Positions 14,436 through 23,024 of a stretch of 64,000 bases of DNA are shown here, piece by piece. The notes beneath the pieces are model-generated. The model did no database searches and was not told the DNA's origin. It was given only the letters and a program-made list of their open reading frames with translations. Positions within the stretch are counted from its first letter, which is position 1. The number at the start of each line of letters is the position of its first letter. The position numbers and the translations under genes were made by a program. This stretch comes from Nocardioides allogilvus (GTDB lineage Bacteria; Actinomycetota; Actinomycetes; Propionibacteriales; Nocardioidaceae), in the NCBI RefSeq assembly GCF_003047285.1, contig NZ_PZYX01000010.1:92575-156574 (forward strand). The letters are read 5' to 3'.

Positions 14436-16229
14436 GTGTCCCAGGCAGTCACCCATGACGCCGACCAGCCCCTGCGCGCGCTCTGGAAGCGCTATCGCGC
14501 CTACCGCGGCCGCTTCATCGGCGCCGTCGTCGCCTCGACGGTCAACAAGGTCGCCGACGTCATGCCCGAGCTGCTCATCGGCGCAGCGGTCGACGTCGTC
14601 GTACGCGGCGACGCCTCCTTCATCGGCGACCTGCTCGGCGTCGAGTCGCGCTACGCGCAGCTGGGCTGGCTGGCGGTCATCAACGTCGTCGTCTGGGTCA
14701 TCGAGTCCGCCACGCAGTACGTCGCCGACGTGCTGTGGCGAGGTCTCGCCCAGGGTGTCGAGCACGACCTGCGGGTCGAGGCCTACGACCACGTGCAGCA
14801 CCTCGACCTCGGCTGGCACGAGTCACGCCCGGCCGGCTCGACGCTGGCGACGCTGAACGACGACGTCAACCAGCTCGAGCGCTTCCTCGACATCGGTGCG
14901 CCCGCGATCCTCCAGACCGCGCTCAACATCCTGCTCGTCGGCGGCGTCTTCGCCGTCGCGTCCGGCCAGCTGCTGGTGCTGGCGTTCTTGCCGATCCCCG
15001 TCATCGTGCTGGGCTCGCTGGTGTTCCAGCGACGCCTCGAGCCGCTCTACGTCCGGGTGCGGTCCGCCGTGGCCGACCTGTCTGGGACGCTCAGCGCCAA
15101 CCTCGCGGGCATCGCCACGATCAAGGCGTTCACGGCCGAGGACCGCGAGCGCGACCGGGTGGCAGCCGTGTCCATGGCCTACCGCGACGCCAACACCGTT
15201 GCCATCCGCTCGTCCGCTGCGTTCGTCCCGCTCGTCCGGATGGCGATCCTCGCCGGCTTCACCTGCACCCTCCTGCTCGGGGGCTGGGCGGCGCTGCGCG
15301 GTGACCTCGAGGTCGGCCTCTACTCCGTGCTGGTGTTCATGACCCAGCGCCTGCTGTGGCCGCTCACGGGCGTGGCCGAGGTGCTCGACCTCTACCAGCG
15401 CGGCCGGGCCTCGGCCAGCCGCATCCTCGGCCTGCTCGAGGAGCCCGTGACCGTGCCCGCGGGCGCGACCGCCCTCGCGCGACCTGTGGCGGGGCGGATC
15501 GAGCTGCGCGGCGTGCATTCGGGGTACGGCGACGGGCCGGACGTGCTGCACGACATCGACCTCGTCGTCCCCGCCGGCGAGACCCACGCGATCGTCGGCG
15601 CGACGGGCTCGGGCAAGTCGTCGCTGCTGCGCCTCGTGCTCCGCTTCGACGACGCGCGCTCGGGCCAGGTGCTCCTCGACGGCCAGGACGTCCGCGAGCT
15701 CGACTGGGACTCGCTGCGCGGATCGATGGGCTATGTCGCGCAGGACGTGTTCATGTTCGCCGGCTCGATCGCCGACAACATCGCCTACGGCCGGCCTGAC
15801 GCGACGCGCGAGCAGATCCGCGCGGCCGCCGAGGCAGCCGCCGCGCTCGACTTCATCGAGGCACTGCCCGGCGGGCTCGACGCGTGGGTGGGGGAGCGTG
15901 GCGTCACCCTCTCCGGCGGCCAGCGCCAACGCCTCGCCCTGGCGCGGGCCCTGCTGCGCGACCCGGCCGTGCTGGTGCTGGACGAGGCGACCAGTGCGGT
16001 CGACAACGAGACCGAGGCCGCGATCCAGCGCTCGCTGCGCCGCGCGACGGCCCAGTGCACCGCGATCGTCGTGGCCCACCGGCTCTCGACCGTCCGGCAC
16101 GCGCACCGCATCTGGGTGCTCGACGCCGGCCGGGTCATCGAGGGCGGAACCCACGACGAGCTGCTCGCGCTCGACGGTGCCTACGCCGCCCTGTGGCGGG
16201 TGCAGACGGGCGAGCTCGCCGCCCGCTGA
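14436..16229 (+). CDS. ABC exporter (six-helix TMD fused to ATPase), homodimer type
   Basis: A 597-residue half-transporter. GTG 14436 is preferred over in-frame ATG 14424 because GGAGG (14426-14430) lies five bases before it. Six hydrophobic helices occupy the first ~310 residues. The ATPase domain has Walker A GATGSGKSS, signature LSGGQRQ, Walker B LVLDEATSAVD with the catalytic Glu, and an intact switch His (VVAHRLST). Since all catalytic residues are present and no partner gene is adjacent, it should work as a homodimer. A multidrug or lipid export role is likely. The gene ends in front of two large palindromes. Confidence 0.92.
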   Translation: MSQAVTHDADQPLRALWKRYRAYRGRFIGAVVASTVNKVADVMPELLIGAAVDVVVRGDASFIGDLLGVESRYAQLGWLAVINVVVWVIESATQYVADVLWRGLAQGVEHDLRVEAYDHVQHLDLGWHESRPAGSTLATLNDDVNQLERFLDIGAPAILQTALNILLVGGVFAVASGQLLVLAFLPIPVIVLGSLVFQRRLEPLYVRVRSAVADLSGTLSANLAGIATIKAFTAEDRERDRVAAVSMAYRDANTVAIRSSAAFVPLVRMAILAGFTCTLLLGGWAALRGDLEVGLYSVLVFMTQRLLWPLTGVAEVLDLYQRGRASASRILGLLEEPVTVPAGATALARPVAGRIELRGVHSGYGDGPDVLHDIDLVVPAGETHAIVGATGSGKSSLLRLVLRFDDARSGQVLLDGQDVRELDWDSLRGSMGYVAQDVFMFAGSIADNIAYGRPDATREQIRAAAEAAAALDFIEALPGGLDAWVGERGVTLSGGQRQRLALARALLRDPAVLVLDEATSAVDNETEAAIQRSLRRATAQCTAIVVAHRLSTVRHAHRIWVLDAGRVIEGGTHDELLALDGAYAALWRVQTGELAAR

Positions 16230-16232
16230 GCT

Positions 16233-16258
16233 GTCGGACGTCCGCCGGGACGTCCGAC
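16233..16258. terminator. Bidirectional terminator hairpin 1
   Basis: A perfect 11-bp stem (16233-16243 with 16248-16258) with loop GCCG, three bases after the exporter's stop codon. It can serve either of the two convergent genes. It shares the core GTCGGACGT with the hairpin that follows. Confidence 0.65.
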
Positions 16259-16276
16259 GAGGTGGCTGCCGGGGCG

Positions 16277-16318
16277 ACCGGATCGTCGGACGTTGGGATC
16301 AACGTCCGACGATCCGGT
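16277..16318. terminator. Bidirectional terminator hairpin 2
   Basis: A perfect 18-bp inverted repeat (16277-16294 with 16301-16318) and six-base loop, between the convergent exporter and SGNH hydrolase genes. It is one of the longest perfect stems in the window. No T-tract is present on either side. Confidence 0.7.
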
Positions 16319-16347
16319 GGCGGTTTGCAGCCGGTGGTCCAGCTCGA

Positions 16348-17166
16348 TCAGCCGATGACCGCGCGCACCAGCGGGGCGTAGCCGTTGGCGTAGCCGCTGC
16401 GCGACGGGTGGTAGGCGTCGCCCAGGTTCCAGGCCTTGCCGTTGACCCAGGGGTCGCTGGCGCAGATGTCGTGCCCGCCGAACGGGGAGATCGCCGACTT
16501 GTAGGTGAACCCGGCGGCGGCGACCCGGTTCGAGATCTTCGACTCCAGGTTGGTCACCACGGAGCTGATCGAGGTGCGGTTGGCGGTGCTGATGCCGTCC
16601 GCGGCCAGGCACGAGAGGTTGGTGCCCAGCGGGTTGGGGTAGCCCAGGACCACGACGGTGGCGGTGGGGGACGCAGCCTTGATCCGGGCGTAGGTGCCGT
16701 CGAGGGCGGCTCCCAGCTGGTTGGCGATCTTGCCGTTCGCGGTGTCCGCCGCCGCCTGGCACTGGGCGTCGTCGTTGTAGGCCCAGCAGCTCGTCAGCAG
16801 GTTGACGAAGCCGATGTCGTTGCCACCGATCGTGATCGTGACGAACTTCGTCGTCGAGGTCAGCGCGCTGATCTGGTTGTTGTTGACGTCGGTGGTGGTG
16901 GCACCGCCGCACGCGACGAACGTCAGGGCCGTGTTGGGGCGCTGCTGGGCCACGAGGTAGGGGTAGGCGTAGGTGTTGCGGTTGCAGAAGAAGTCGAGGT
17001 TGGTCGAGTTGGCGCCGTTGCCGGAGGAGTAGGAGTCGCCGAGGGCGACGTAGCCGTCGGGGGTTGCCGCCTTGGCAGCCTGGGCGCCGGGGGTGGCGAG
17101 CGCGACGAGTGCCGTGGCACCCGCCACGAGGAGTGCAAGGGTGTTGCGCAGGGGAGTGTGACGCAT
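16348..17166 (-). CDS. Secreted SGNH/GDSL hydrolase (lipase/esterase)
   Basis: A 272-residue secreted esterase. Residues 1-34 are a Sec signal peptide (basic start, hydrophobic core LALLVAGATALVALA, cleavage after AQA or AAKA). Catalytic Ser45 lies in block I (GDSYSSG), the oxyanion block III is GGNDIGF, and the catalytic His253 with its Asp250 lies in DAYHPSRSGY. Paired cysteines suggest disulfides outside the cell. It resembles the Streptomyces scabies esterase and SGNH lipase group. AGGAG lies about 11 bases before the ATG. Monocistronic; two palindromes separate it from the convergent exporter. Natural substrates could be host or polymer esters or lipids. Confidence 0.93.
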   Translation of the reverse strand: MRHTPLRNTLALLVAGATALVALATPGAQAAKAATPDGYVALGDSYSSGNGANSTNLDFFCNRNTYAYPYLVAQQRPNTALTFVACGGATTTDVNNNQISALTSTTKFVTITIGGNDIGFVNLLTSCWAYNDDAQCQAAADTANGKIANQLGAALDGTYARIKAASPTATVVVLGYPNPLGTNLSCLAADGISTANRTSISSVVTNLESKISNRVAAAGFTYKSAISPFGGHDICASDPWVNGKAWNLGDAYHPSRSGYANGYAPLVRAVIG

Positions 17167-17304
17167 CGGGGGTGTGTCTCCTAGCGATAGTTGGTGCGCG
17201 TGAGCATGGTGGTGCGCGTCACACCGTGTCGAGGGCTCCTGCGCGTTTTGAGACGTCGTCGGCCCCAGCGGCAAACTGGGGTGAGTCGGGACGAGACCGG
17301 CCGA

Positions 17305-17310
17305 TAGCAT
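17305..17310 (+). promoter_or_regulatory. Candidate -10 element of thrS
   Basis: TAGCAT, 39 bases before the thrS GTG. This gives a short leader, too short for a T-box riboswitch. Confidence 0.35.
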
Positions 17311-17349
17311 CGGCACCGTCCGTTTCTCGCACCACTCAAGGAGCACCAC

Positions 17350-19344
17350 GTGTCCGACATCAAGGTCGTCCGCATCCACGCTGGCCAGCGTCAGGAGCAC
17401 TCGACCACGACGGGCACCAAGGCCTGGGAGCTCTTCAAGGACGACGCCGACGTCATCGCCGCCCGGGTGGGGGGAGACCTCAAGGACCTCGCCTACGAGC
17501 TCCGGGACGGTGACGAGGTCGAGGGCGTCGACATCGCCAGCAACGACGGCCGCGACATCCTGCGCCACTCGACCGCCCACGTGATGGCCCAGGCCGTCCA
17601 GCAGCTCTGGCCCGAGGCCAAGCTCGGCATCGGGCCGCCGGTGGAGAACGGCTTCTACTACGACTTCGACGTCGAGACCCCGTTCGTGCCGGAGGACGTC
17701 ACCAAGATCGAGTCCGCGATGCGCAAGATCATCAAGGAGAACCAGCGCTTCGAGCGCCGGGTCACCACCGACGCCGACGCGATCAACGAACTCCAGGACG
17801 AGCCCTACAAGCTCGAGCTGATCGGGCTCAAGGGCGGCGCCGGGGCCGACGACACCGAGGGTGCGAGCGTCGAGGTGGACAGCGGTGAAGGTGCCGAGCT
17901 GACGATCTACGACAACATCGGTCGCAACGGCGAGGCCAAGTGGTCCGACCTGTGCCGCGGTCCGCACCTCCCGACCACCAAGCGGATCCCCGCCTTCAAG
18001 CTGATGCGGACCGCAGCGGCGTACTGGCGCGGCGACGAGAAGAACAAGATGCTCCAGCGCATCTACGGCACCGCCTGGGAGACGAAGGAGGCACTCGACG
18101 AGCACCTCCACCGCATCGAGGAGGCCGAGCGCCGCGACCACCGCAAGCTCGGGCGCGACCTCGACCTGTTCAGCTTCCCCGACGAGATCGGCTCCGGCCT
18201 CGCGGTGTTCCACCCCAAGGGCGGCGTCATCAAGCGGGTGATGGAGGACTACGTCCGCCAGCGCCACATCGAGGAGGGCTTCGACTACGTCGGCACCCCC
18301 CACATCAGCAAGGAGGGGCTGTTCCACACCTCCGGACACCTGCCCTACTACAAGGACACGATGTTCCCGCCGATGGAGTTCGAGGGGTCGGACTACTACC
18401 TCAAGGCGATGAACTGCCCGATGCACAACCTGATCTTCCGCTCGCGCGGACGGTCCTACCGCGAGCTGCCGCTGCGGCTGTTCGAGTTCGGCTCGGTCTA
18501 CCGCTACGAGAAGTCCGGCGTCGTGCACGGCCTCACCCGCGTCCGGGGGCTGACCCAGGACGACAGCCACTCCTACGTCACCCCTGAGCAGGCGCCCGCC
18601 GAGGTCAAGCACCTCCTGGAGTTCGTCCTCGGCCTGCTGCGCGACTTCGGCATCGACGACTTCTACCTCGAGCTCTCGACGCGCGACGACGCCAAGCCCG
18701 ACAAGTTCGTCGGCACCGAGGAGGAGTGGGCGGTGGCCACCAAGGTGCTCGAGGACGTCGCGATCGACTCCGGCCTGGAGCTCGTGCCCGACCCGGGTGG
18801 CGCGGCGTTCTACGGTCCCAAGATCTCCGTGCAGGCACGCGACGCCATCGGCCGCACCTGGCAGATGTCGACGATCCAGTACGACTTCAACCAGCCCAAG
18901 GGCTTCGAGCTCGAGTACAACGGCGCCGACGGCGCCAAGCACCAGCCGGTGATGATCCACTCGGCGAAGTTCGGCTCGCTCGAGCGCTTCTTCGGCGTCC
19001 TGGTCGAGCACTACGCCGGAGCGTTCCCGCCCTGGCTCGCGCCGGTCCAGGTGCAGGCGATCCCGATCGCGGACAAGCACAACGACTACCTCCACGACGT
19101 CGCGCGGCAGATGAAGGTGGCCGGGCTGCGGGTCGAGGTCGACGACTCCGACGACCGGATGCAGAAGAAGATCCGCAACGCCCAGCTGCAGAAGGTGCCG
19201 TTCATGATGATCGCCGGCGACGACGACATCGAGAAGGGCGCTGTGAGCTTCCGCTACCGCGACGGCCGCCAGGACAACGGCGTGCCCCTCGAGGAGGCCA
19301 TCGCCAGGGTCGCGAGCGCCGTGGCGAGCCGCGAGCAGGTCTGA
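17350..19344 (+). CDS. thrS: Threonyl-tRNA synthetase
   Basis: A 664-residue class II synthetase that charges tRNA-Thr. Domain order: TGS-like N-terminus, editing/SAD domain ([24 protein letters not shown], recognised in pieces), catalytic core with zinc-site Cys in MNCPMHN, motif 2 region ([21 protein letters not shown]), motif 3 ([15 protein letters not shown]), and C-terminal anticodon domain. The start is GTG 17350 with AAGGAG seven to eight bases upstream. The Asp/Glu-rich insertion [31 protein letters not shown] segment in the SAD domain is usual in actinobacterial ThrRS. It heads the conserved thrS-HIT-pgsA neighbourhood, here interrupted by the AurF/TetR genes. Confidence 0.98.
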   Translation: MSDIKVVRIHAGQRQEHSTTTGTKAWELFKDDADVIAARVGGDLKDLAYELRDGDEVEGVDIASNDGRDILRHSTAHVMAQAVQQLWPEAKLGIGPPVENGFYYDFDVETPFVPEDVTKIESAMRKIIKENQRFERRVTTDADAINELQDEPYKLELIGLKGGAGADDTEGASVEVDSGEGAELTIYDNIGRNGEAKWSDLCRGPHLPTTKRIPAFKLMRTAAAYWRGDEKNKMLQRIYGTAWETKEALDEHLHRIEEAERRDHRKLGRDLDLFSFPDEIGSGLAVFHPKGGVIKRVMEDYVRQRHIEEGFDYVGTPHISKEGLFHTSGHLPYYKDTMFPPMEFEGSDYYLKAMNCPMHNLIFRSRGRSYRELPLRLFEFGSVYRYEKSGVVHGLTRVRGLTQDDSHSYVTPEQAPAEVKHLLEFVLGLLRDFGIDDFYLELSTRDDAKPDKFVGTEEEWAVATKVLEDVAIDSGLELVPDPGGAAFYGPKISVQARDAIGRTWQMSTIQYDFNQPKGFELEYNGADGAKHQPVMIHSAKFGSLERFFGVLVEHYAGAFPPWLAPVQVQAIPIADKHNDYLHDVARQMKVAGLRVEVDDSDDRMQKKIRNAQLQKVPFMMIAGDDDIEKGAVSFRYRDGRQDNGVPLEEAIARVASAVASREQV

Positions 19345-19357
19345 GCCCGAAATATAT

Positions 19358-19402
19358 GTGACGTCGTGTCGCGTGTATCCATTTACACCGACACGACGTC
19401 AC
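19358..19402. promoter_or_regulatory. Long palindrome, candidate TetR operator at the AurF-like promoter
   Basis: A perfect 14-bp inverted repeat (19358-19371 with 19389-19402), with a further 5-bp inner repeat (19373-19377 with 19384-19388). The right arm fills the space between a candidate -35 (TTTACA, 19382-19387) and -10 (TAACTT, 19405-19410), where a bound repressor would block RNA polymerase. A TetR gene lies one gene downstream. It could also act as the thrS terminator. Confidence 0.5.
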
Positions 19403-19410
19403 GCTAACTT
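19382..19410 (+). promoter_or_regulatory. Candidate promoter of the AurF-like gene
   Basis: TTTACA, 17-base spacer, TAACTT. The -10 ends six bases before ATG 19417, predicting a leaderless or nearly leaderless mRNA, although GGGG just before the ATG could be a weak ribosome binding site. Confidence 0.5.
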
Positions 19411-19416
19411 CGGGGT

Positions 19417-20376
19417 ATGACCACGAAGCAGGAGTTCCACGACAGCCTTCGCACGCTCTCGCAAGCCTCGGTCGAGCAGCACTTCGACGCCTTCGTCGAC
19501 ATCGACTGGGACCACCCGGACTTCGCGGTCGACCCGGCAGACCCACGCTGGAAGCTGCCGCGCGAGCACGTGCTCGGGTCGCACGAGTGGTACCTCGGGC
19601 TGCCCGAGGAGGAGCAGGTCCGAGTCGGTCTCTACCTCCAGGCCAACGTCACCAAGGTCGGCCTGCAGTTCGAGCAGGTCCTGATCGCCGGCATCATGAA
19701 CTACCTGCACCGCCTGCCCAACGGCTCCCCGGAGTTCCGCTACGCCACCCACGAGGCGACCGAGGAGTGCCACCACACCCAGATGTTCCAGGAGTTCGTC
19801 AATCGCTCCGGTGCCGACGTCGCCGGCGGGTCGAGGTTCTTCCGCGGTGTGGCCCCGATCCTGCCGCTCGCCGCCAGCATCGTGCCGTTCGGCTTCTTCA
19901 TCGGAGTGCTGGCGGGGGAGGAGCCCATCGACCACATGCAGAAGGCCGTGCTGCGTGCTGGCGACGACATGCACCCTCTGCTGCAGCGGATCATGCAGAT
20001 CCACGTCGCCGAGGAGGCCCGCCACATCGGCTTCGCCCACCAGTACCTCACCTTCAACGCACCGAGGCTCGGCCCGATCGAGCGCCAGCTGGTCGCCGTG
20101 CTCACACCGGTCGTCATGCGCTGGCTGTGCGACGAGATCATCAAGCCGAGCAAGCGCGCGCGCCGCGACATCGGCCTCCCGGACGACGTGTTCAAGGAGG
20201 TCTACTGGGCCCAGCCGAGCTCGCGGAAGGTGCTGCGCGACCTGTTCGGCGACGTCCGGATGCTCAGCGAGGACATCGGCCTGATGAATCCCGTCTCGCG
20301 CCGGGTCTGGCGGCTGCTCAAGATCGACGGCCGCTCGGCCAGGTTCCGCGGCGAGCCCGCCTCTGCTGCCGCCTGA
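19417..20376 (+). CDS. AurF-type diiron oxygenase
   Basis: A 319-residue cytoplasmic protein of the AurF (p-aminobenzoate N-oxygenase) family, which uses two irons and oxygen. The ligand pattern is present: a first glutamate at Glu86 (GLQFEQVL), E-x-x-H at Glu116/His119 (or Glu117/His120, TEECHH), and H-x3-E-x2-H at His196, Glu200 and His203 (HVAEEARH), which matches the spacing in AurF. The substrate is unlikely to be p-aminobenzoate, since no biosynthetic cluster is near; amine or lipid oxidation is possible. The gene is followed by a TetR regulator and preceded by a palindrome over its promoter, so it is probably inducible. Confidence 0.88.
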   Translation: MTTKQEFHDSLRTLSQASVEQHFDAFVDIDWDHPDFAVDPADPRWKLPREHVLGSHEWYLGLPEEEQVRVGLYLQANVTKVGLQFEQVLIAGIMNYLHRLPNGSPEFRYATHEATEECHHTQMFQEFVNRSGADVAGGSRFFRGVAPILPLAASIVPFGFFIGVLAGEEPIDHMQKAVLRAGDDMHPLLQRIMQIHVAEEARHIGFAHQYLTFNAPRLGPIERQLVAVLTPVVMRWLCDEIIKPSKRARRDIGLPDDVFKEVYWAQPSSRKVLRDLFGDVRMLSEDIGLMNPVSRRVWRLLKIDGRSARFRGEPASAAA

Positions 20377-20406
20377 GCCGCCGGGCCCGGCGACGACCCC
20401 GACGAG

Positions 20407-20412
20407 TAGGCT
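20407..20412 (+). promoter_or_regulatory. Candidate -10 element of the TetR gene
   Basis: TAGGCT, 35 bases before ATG 20448. The TetR gene may also be read from the AurF-like promoter, since the gap is only 71 bases. Confidence 0.3.
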
Positions 20413-20447
20413 CCGCGAGACCGTGTAGCCGAACATGCGGAGGGGCG

Positions 20448-21158
20448 ATGAGCGTCGGGCCCACAGATGGCCGCCAGGTCCGCTGGGAGCAGCACAACAT
20501 CGAGCGCCGCGCCGCCATCCTGGCCGCCGCGCTCGAGGTCATCGAGGCGACGCCGCCCGGTGACGAGGTCAACGTCGCCCACATCGCCGAGCGCGCAGGC
20601 GTCGGCCGCACGGTGATCTACCGTCACTTCACCGACCGCGCCGAGCTGGACCGGGCGATCCGGGCCGCGATCCTCAACGACGTGTGGGCCCACCTGTTGC
20701 CCGTGCTCACGCTGGAGGGCACGATCCCGCAGATCATCGAGCGCGCCGTGGCGGAGTACGTCAACTGGGCCGCGGCCCATCCCGCGCTGCACGGCGTCGC
20801 GGTCACCAGCGAACCCGGTGGCGGCAACCCCCTCGACGAGGGGGTCGCGGTGATCGCCGGCCGCGTCGTCGAGCTGATCGGGACCGCCCTCGAGATCCTC
20901 GGGCTCGAGCTCAGCGCCGACGAACGAGCAGCGATCGACCCCCTCGTCCACGGCTTCGTCGGCGGTGCCTTCGGAGTCGTACGGCGGTGGCTGGCCAGGC
21001 CGGAGCGCGAGCCCAGCGCCGAGGTGCTGGCGGAGCTCACGACGGCCTCCGTGTGGTTCCAGCTCCACGGCCACGCCGACGCGCTCGGGCTCGAGCTGCG
21101 CGCGGACCAGCCGATCGAGGAGCTGCTCGCCGGCCCGGGTCCCGAGGCCGCGCAGTGA
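20448..21158 (+). CDS. TetR-family transcriptional regulator
   Basis: A 236-residue regulator. The N-terminal DNA-binding domain is clear (RAAILAAALEVIEA, then VNVAHIAERAGVGRTVIYRHFTDRAELDRAI in pieces), with the recognition helix GVGRTVIYRHF near residues 48-58. The C-terminal ligand domain is helical with HGFVGGAFGVVRRWL. GGAGGGGCG precedes the ATG. It most probably represses the AurF-like oxygenase through the palindrome at 19358-19402. Its stop overlaps the GTG of the HIT gene, so that housekeeping gene is partly coupled to this unit. Confidence 0.9.
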   Translation: MSVGPTDGRQVRWEQHNIERRAAILAAALEVIEATPPGDEVNVAHIAERAGVGRTVIYRHFTDRAELDRAIRAAILNDVWAHLLPVLTLEGTIPQIIERAVAEYVNWAAAHPALHGVAVTSEPGGGNPLDEGVAVIAGRVVELIGTALEILGLELSADERAAIDPLVHGFVGGAFGVVRRWLARPEREPSAEVLAELTTASVWFQLHGHADALGLELRADQPIEELLAGPGPEAAQ

Positions 21159-21640
21159 GTGACCTCGAACGGCTCTGGACGCCGTACCGCATGGCCTATG
21201 TCCGCTCGGACATGACGGCCGACGGCTGCCCGTTCTGCCGGATCCCGCAGGGCGACGACGAGGTCAACCTGATCGTCGCGCGCGGCGACGCCGCCTATGC
21301 CGTGCTCAACCTGCACCCCTACAACCCCGGCCACCTCATGGTGCTGCCCTACCGCCACGTCGCCGAGCTCGAGGACCTCACGCCCGACGAGTCGGGCGAG
21401 CTGATGGCCATGACCCAGCAGGCGATCCGGGTGATCCGCAAGGTCAGCACGCCGCACGCCTTCAACGTCGGGCTCAACCTCGGCGGTCCCGCGGGCGGGT
21501 CGTTGGCGTCGCACCTGCACCAGCACGTCGTTCCGCGCTGGTCGGGCGACGCCAACTTCATCACCGTCATCAGCGACACCAAGATCTTGCCGCAGCTGCT
21601 GGAGGACACCCGCCGCCTGCTCGCGGACGCCTGGGGCTGA
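21155..21640 (+). CDS. HIT-domain protein, AP4A phosphorylase-like
   Basis: A 161-residue histidine-triad nucleotide hydrolase or phosphorylase. The active-site triad H-x-H-x-H is His120, His122 and His124 (HLHQHVVPRW). A CPFC pair (Cys25, Cys28) could bind zinc. The start LERLWTPYRMAYV is characteristic of the mycobacterial Rv2613c-type diadenosine tetraphosphate phosphorylases, which sit in the same place between thrS and pgsA. The GTG start overlaps the TetR stop (GTGA). The gene is convergent with the next one, six bases apart. Confidence 0.92.
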   Translation: MSDLERLWTPYRMAYVRSDMTADGCPFCRIPQGDDEVNLIVARGDAAYAVLNLHPYNPGHLMVLPYRHVAELEDLTPDESGELMAMTQQAIRVIRKVSTPHAFNVGLNLGGPAGGSLASHLHQHVVPRWSGDANFITVISDTKILPQLLEDTRRLLADAWG

Positions 21641-21646
21641 TCGCCG

Positions 21647-22789
21647 CTAGGCGACCGGGTGCGGGTGGGCCTCCGCGCGTCCCTGGAACGACAGGATCGC
21701 AGGATTGCGCACCCGGCCGTCCTGGATCTCGATGGCGCGCGTGATGGTCTCGTCGGCCGCCCACGCGGCGGGGCCGGAGAGCACCGTCTCGACGAACGGC
21801 ATCAGCGCCTCGCTGTTCTCCCAGGTCGCGGAGTTCCAGAGGTAGGACGGGCTGTGGTCGACCGCGTAGTAGTGCACGCGGCCACCGACGGTGAACATCG
21901 GATCGTCGAAGGTCGTCGGCGTGGCCCAGGTGAAGCCCATCGCCTCGTCGCACGACACGTCCACGATCAGGCTGCCCTGGCGGAACGCGGCGAGGTCCTC
22001 GGTGGCGAGGTAGGTCAACGGGGCTGCGGTGTCCTGCAGCGTGCAGTTGACGACGATGTCGTTCTCCGCGAGGTACGGCGCCAGCGGGACCCGGCCCCGG
22101 TCGGTGATGACCTGGGTGTTGGCCGGGTCGTCCGGGTCGTGGTCGAACTGGCGGATCTGCACGGAGTGGATCGGTGAGCCGACCGCGGCCACGCCCCGCG
22201 TGGTGAGCACGGCGACGTCGCTGACCCCGTGGGCCTTGAGGGCGGTGACCGCCCCACGCGCGGTCGCGCCGAAGCCGATGACCACGGCGCTGAGCCGGCG
22301 ACCGTAGTCGCCGGTGATGCCGACGAGCTCCATCGCCTGCAGCACCGAGCAGTAGCCCGCGAGCTCGTTGTTCTTGTGGAAGACGTGCAGGCCGACCGAG
22401 CCGTCGCGAGTCCAGTGGTTCATCGCCTCGAAGGCGATCAGGGTGAGCTCGCGGTCGATCGCGAGCTGCGTCATCGTCGGGTCCTGCACGCAGTGCGGCC
22501 AGCCCCACAGGACCTGGCCGGCGTGCATGGCCGCGACGTCCTCGTGCTGGGGCTTCGGGAGCACCACGACGTCGGAGCCGGTGATGATCTCCTCGCGGGT
22601 CGCGAACCCGGCGACGAGCGGGGCCAGGTCGGCGTCACTGCGACCGAAGCGTTCGCCGTACCCGTGCTCGAGGGTGGTGCGCGCAGCGATGCGCGGGTCC
22701 AGGCGGACGAGGTGGTCGGGGTGGAGAGGCAGTCGGTGCTCGTTCTCCTTGGTGGAGGTGCCGACGATGCCGAGGCTGAGGAGCGTCAC
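21647..22789 (-). CDS. N5-(carboxyethyl)ornithine synthase-like dehydrogenase
   Basis: A 380-residue NAD(P)-dependent enzyme of the alanine dehydrogenase/PNT-related group. Segments that fit carboxyethylornithine synthases include GTSTKENEHRLPLHP, WGWPHCVQDP, FHKNNELAGYCSVL, VSCDEAMGFTWATPTTFD, YYAVDHSPSYLWNSAT and VRNPAILSFQ. The nucleotide-binding strand is SAVVIGFGATARGAV. The reaction would be reductive condensation of pyruvate with ornithine or lysine, or the reverse, but in actinobacteria this has not been shown. The start is GTG 22789, overlapping the stop of the Lys-rich micro-gene (GTGA), which argues against longer N-terminal extensions. Confidence 0.85.
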   Translation of the reverse strand: MTLLSLGIVGTSTKENEHRLPLHPDHLVRLDPRIAARTTLEHGYGERFGRSDADLAPLVAGFATREEIITGSDVVVLPKPQHEDVAAMHAGQVLWGWPHCVQDPTMTQLAIDRELTLIAFEAMNHWTRDGSVGLHVFHKNNELAGYCSVLQAMELVGITGDYGRRLSAVVIGFGATARGAVTALKAHGVSDVAVLTTRGVAAVGSPIHSVQIRQFDHDPDDPANTQVITDRGRVPLAPYLAENDIVVNCTLQDTAAPLTYLATEDLAAFRQGSLIVDVSCDEAMGFTWATPTTFDDPMFTVGGRVHYYAVDHSPSYLWNSATWENSEALMPFVETVLSGPAAWAADETITRAIEIQDGRVRNPAILSFQGRAEAHPHPVA

Positions 22790-22917
22790 TTCTTCTTGCT
22801 GCCCAAGCTCTCCACGGCGGCGCTGCCGCCCGCAGCCTTGGCCTGCTTGTCGGCCCGCTTCTCCTTGATGGACTTGGACTTCTTGGTCATGCCTTGCCGT
22901 GGCGACTTGTCGGCCAT
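22786..22917 (-). CDS. Lys-rich micro-protein (43 aa)
   Basis: A 43-residue, strongly basic protein (MADKSPRQGMTKKSKSIKEK at the start, ending SLGSKKK) with an Ala/Gly/Ser-rich middle. GGGAG lies six bases before ATG 22917; an internal ATG at codon 10 is an alternative. Its TGA overlaps the GTG start of the dehydrogenase, so it is the first gene of that operon. Similar short Lys/Ala peptides are common in actinobacterial genomes but unnamed; nucleic-acid binding is a guess from charge alone. Confidence 0.6.
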   Translation of the reverse strand: MADKSPRQGMTKKSKSIKEKRADKQAKAAGGSAAVESLGSKKK

Positions 22918-23011
22918 CGGGACTCCCTGGTTGGCGGAGCAAGATTGCTCCGTCTTGCCACAGTACGTTGCGCGTCCACCGACGCTTCACCACGACGACC
23001 TCGTTCCCGGG

Positions 23012-23017
23012 TAGCGT
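23012..23017 (+). promoter_or_regulatory. Candidate -10 element (leaderless)
   Basis: TAGCGT ends seven bases before GTG 23025 and decides in favour of that start over in-frame GTG 23016. Confidence 0.45.
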
Positions 23018-23024
23018 GCCCGCC

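Noticed and set aside
17167..17349. T-box riboswitch upstream of thrS
   Set aside because: No T-box sequence (TGGNACCGCG-like) or antiterminator is visible, and the candidate -10 leaves a leader of only about 33 bases.
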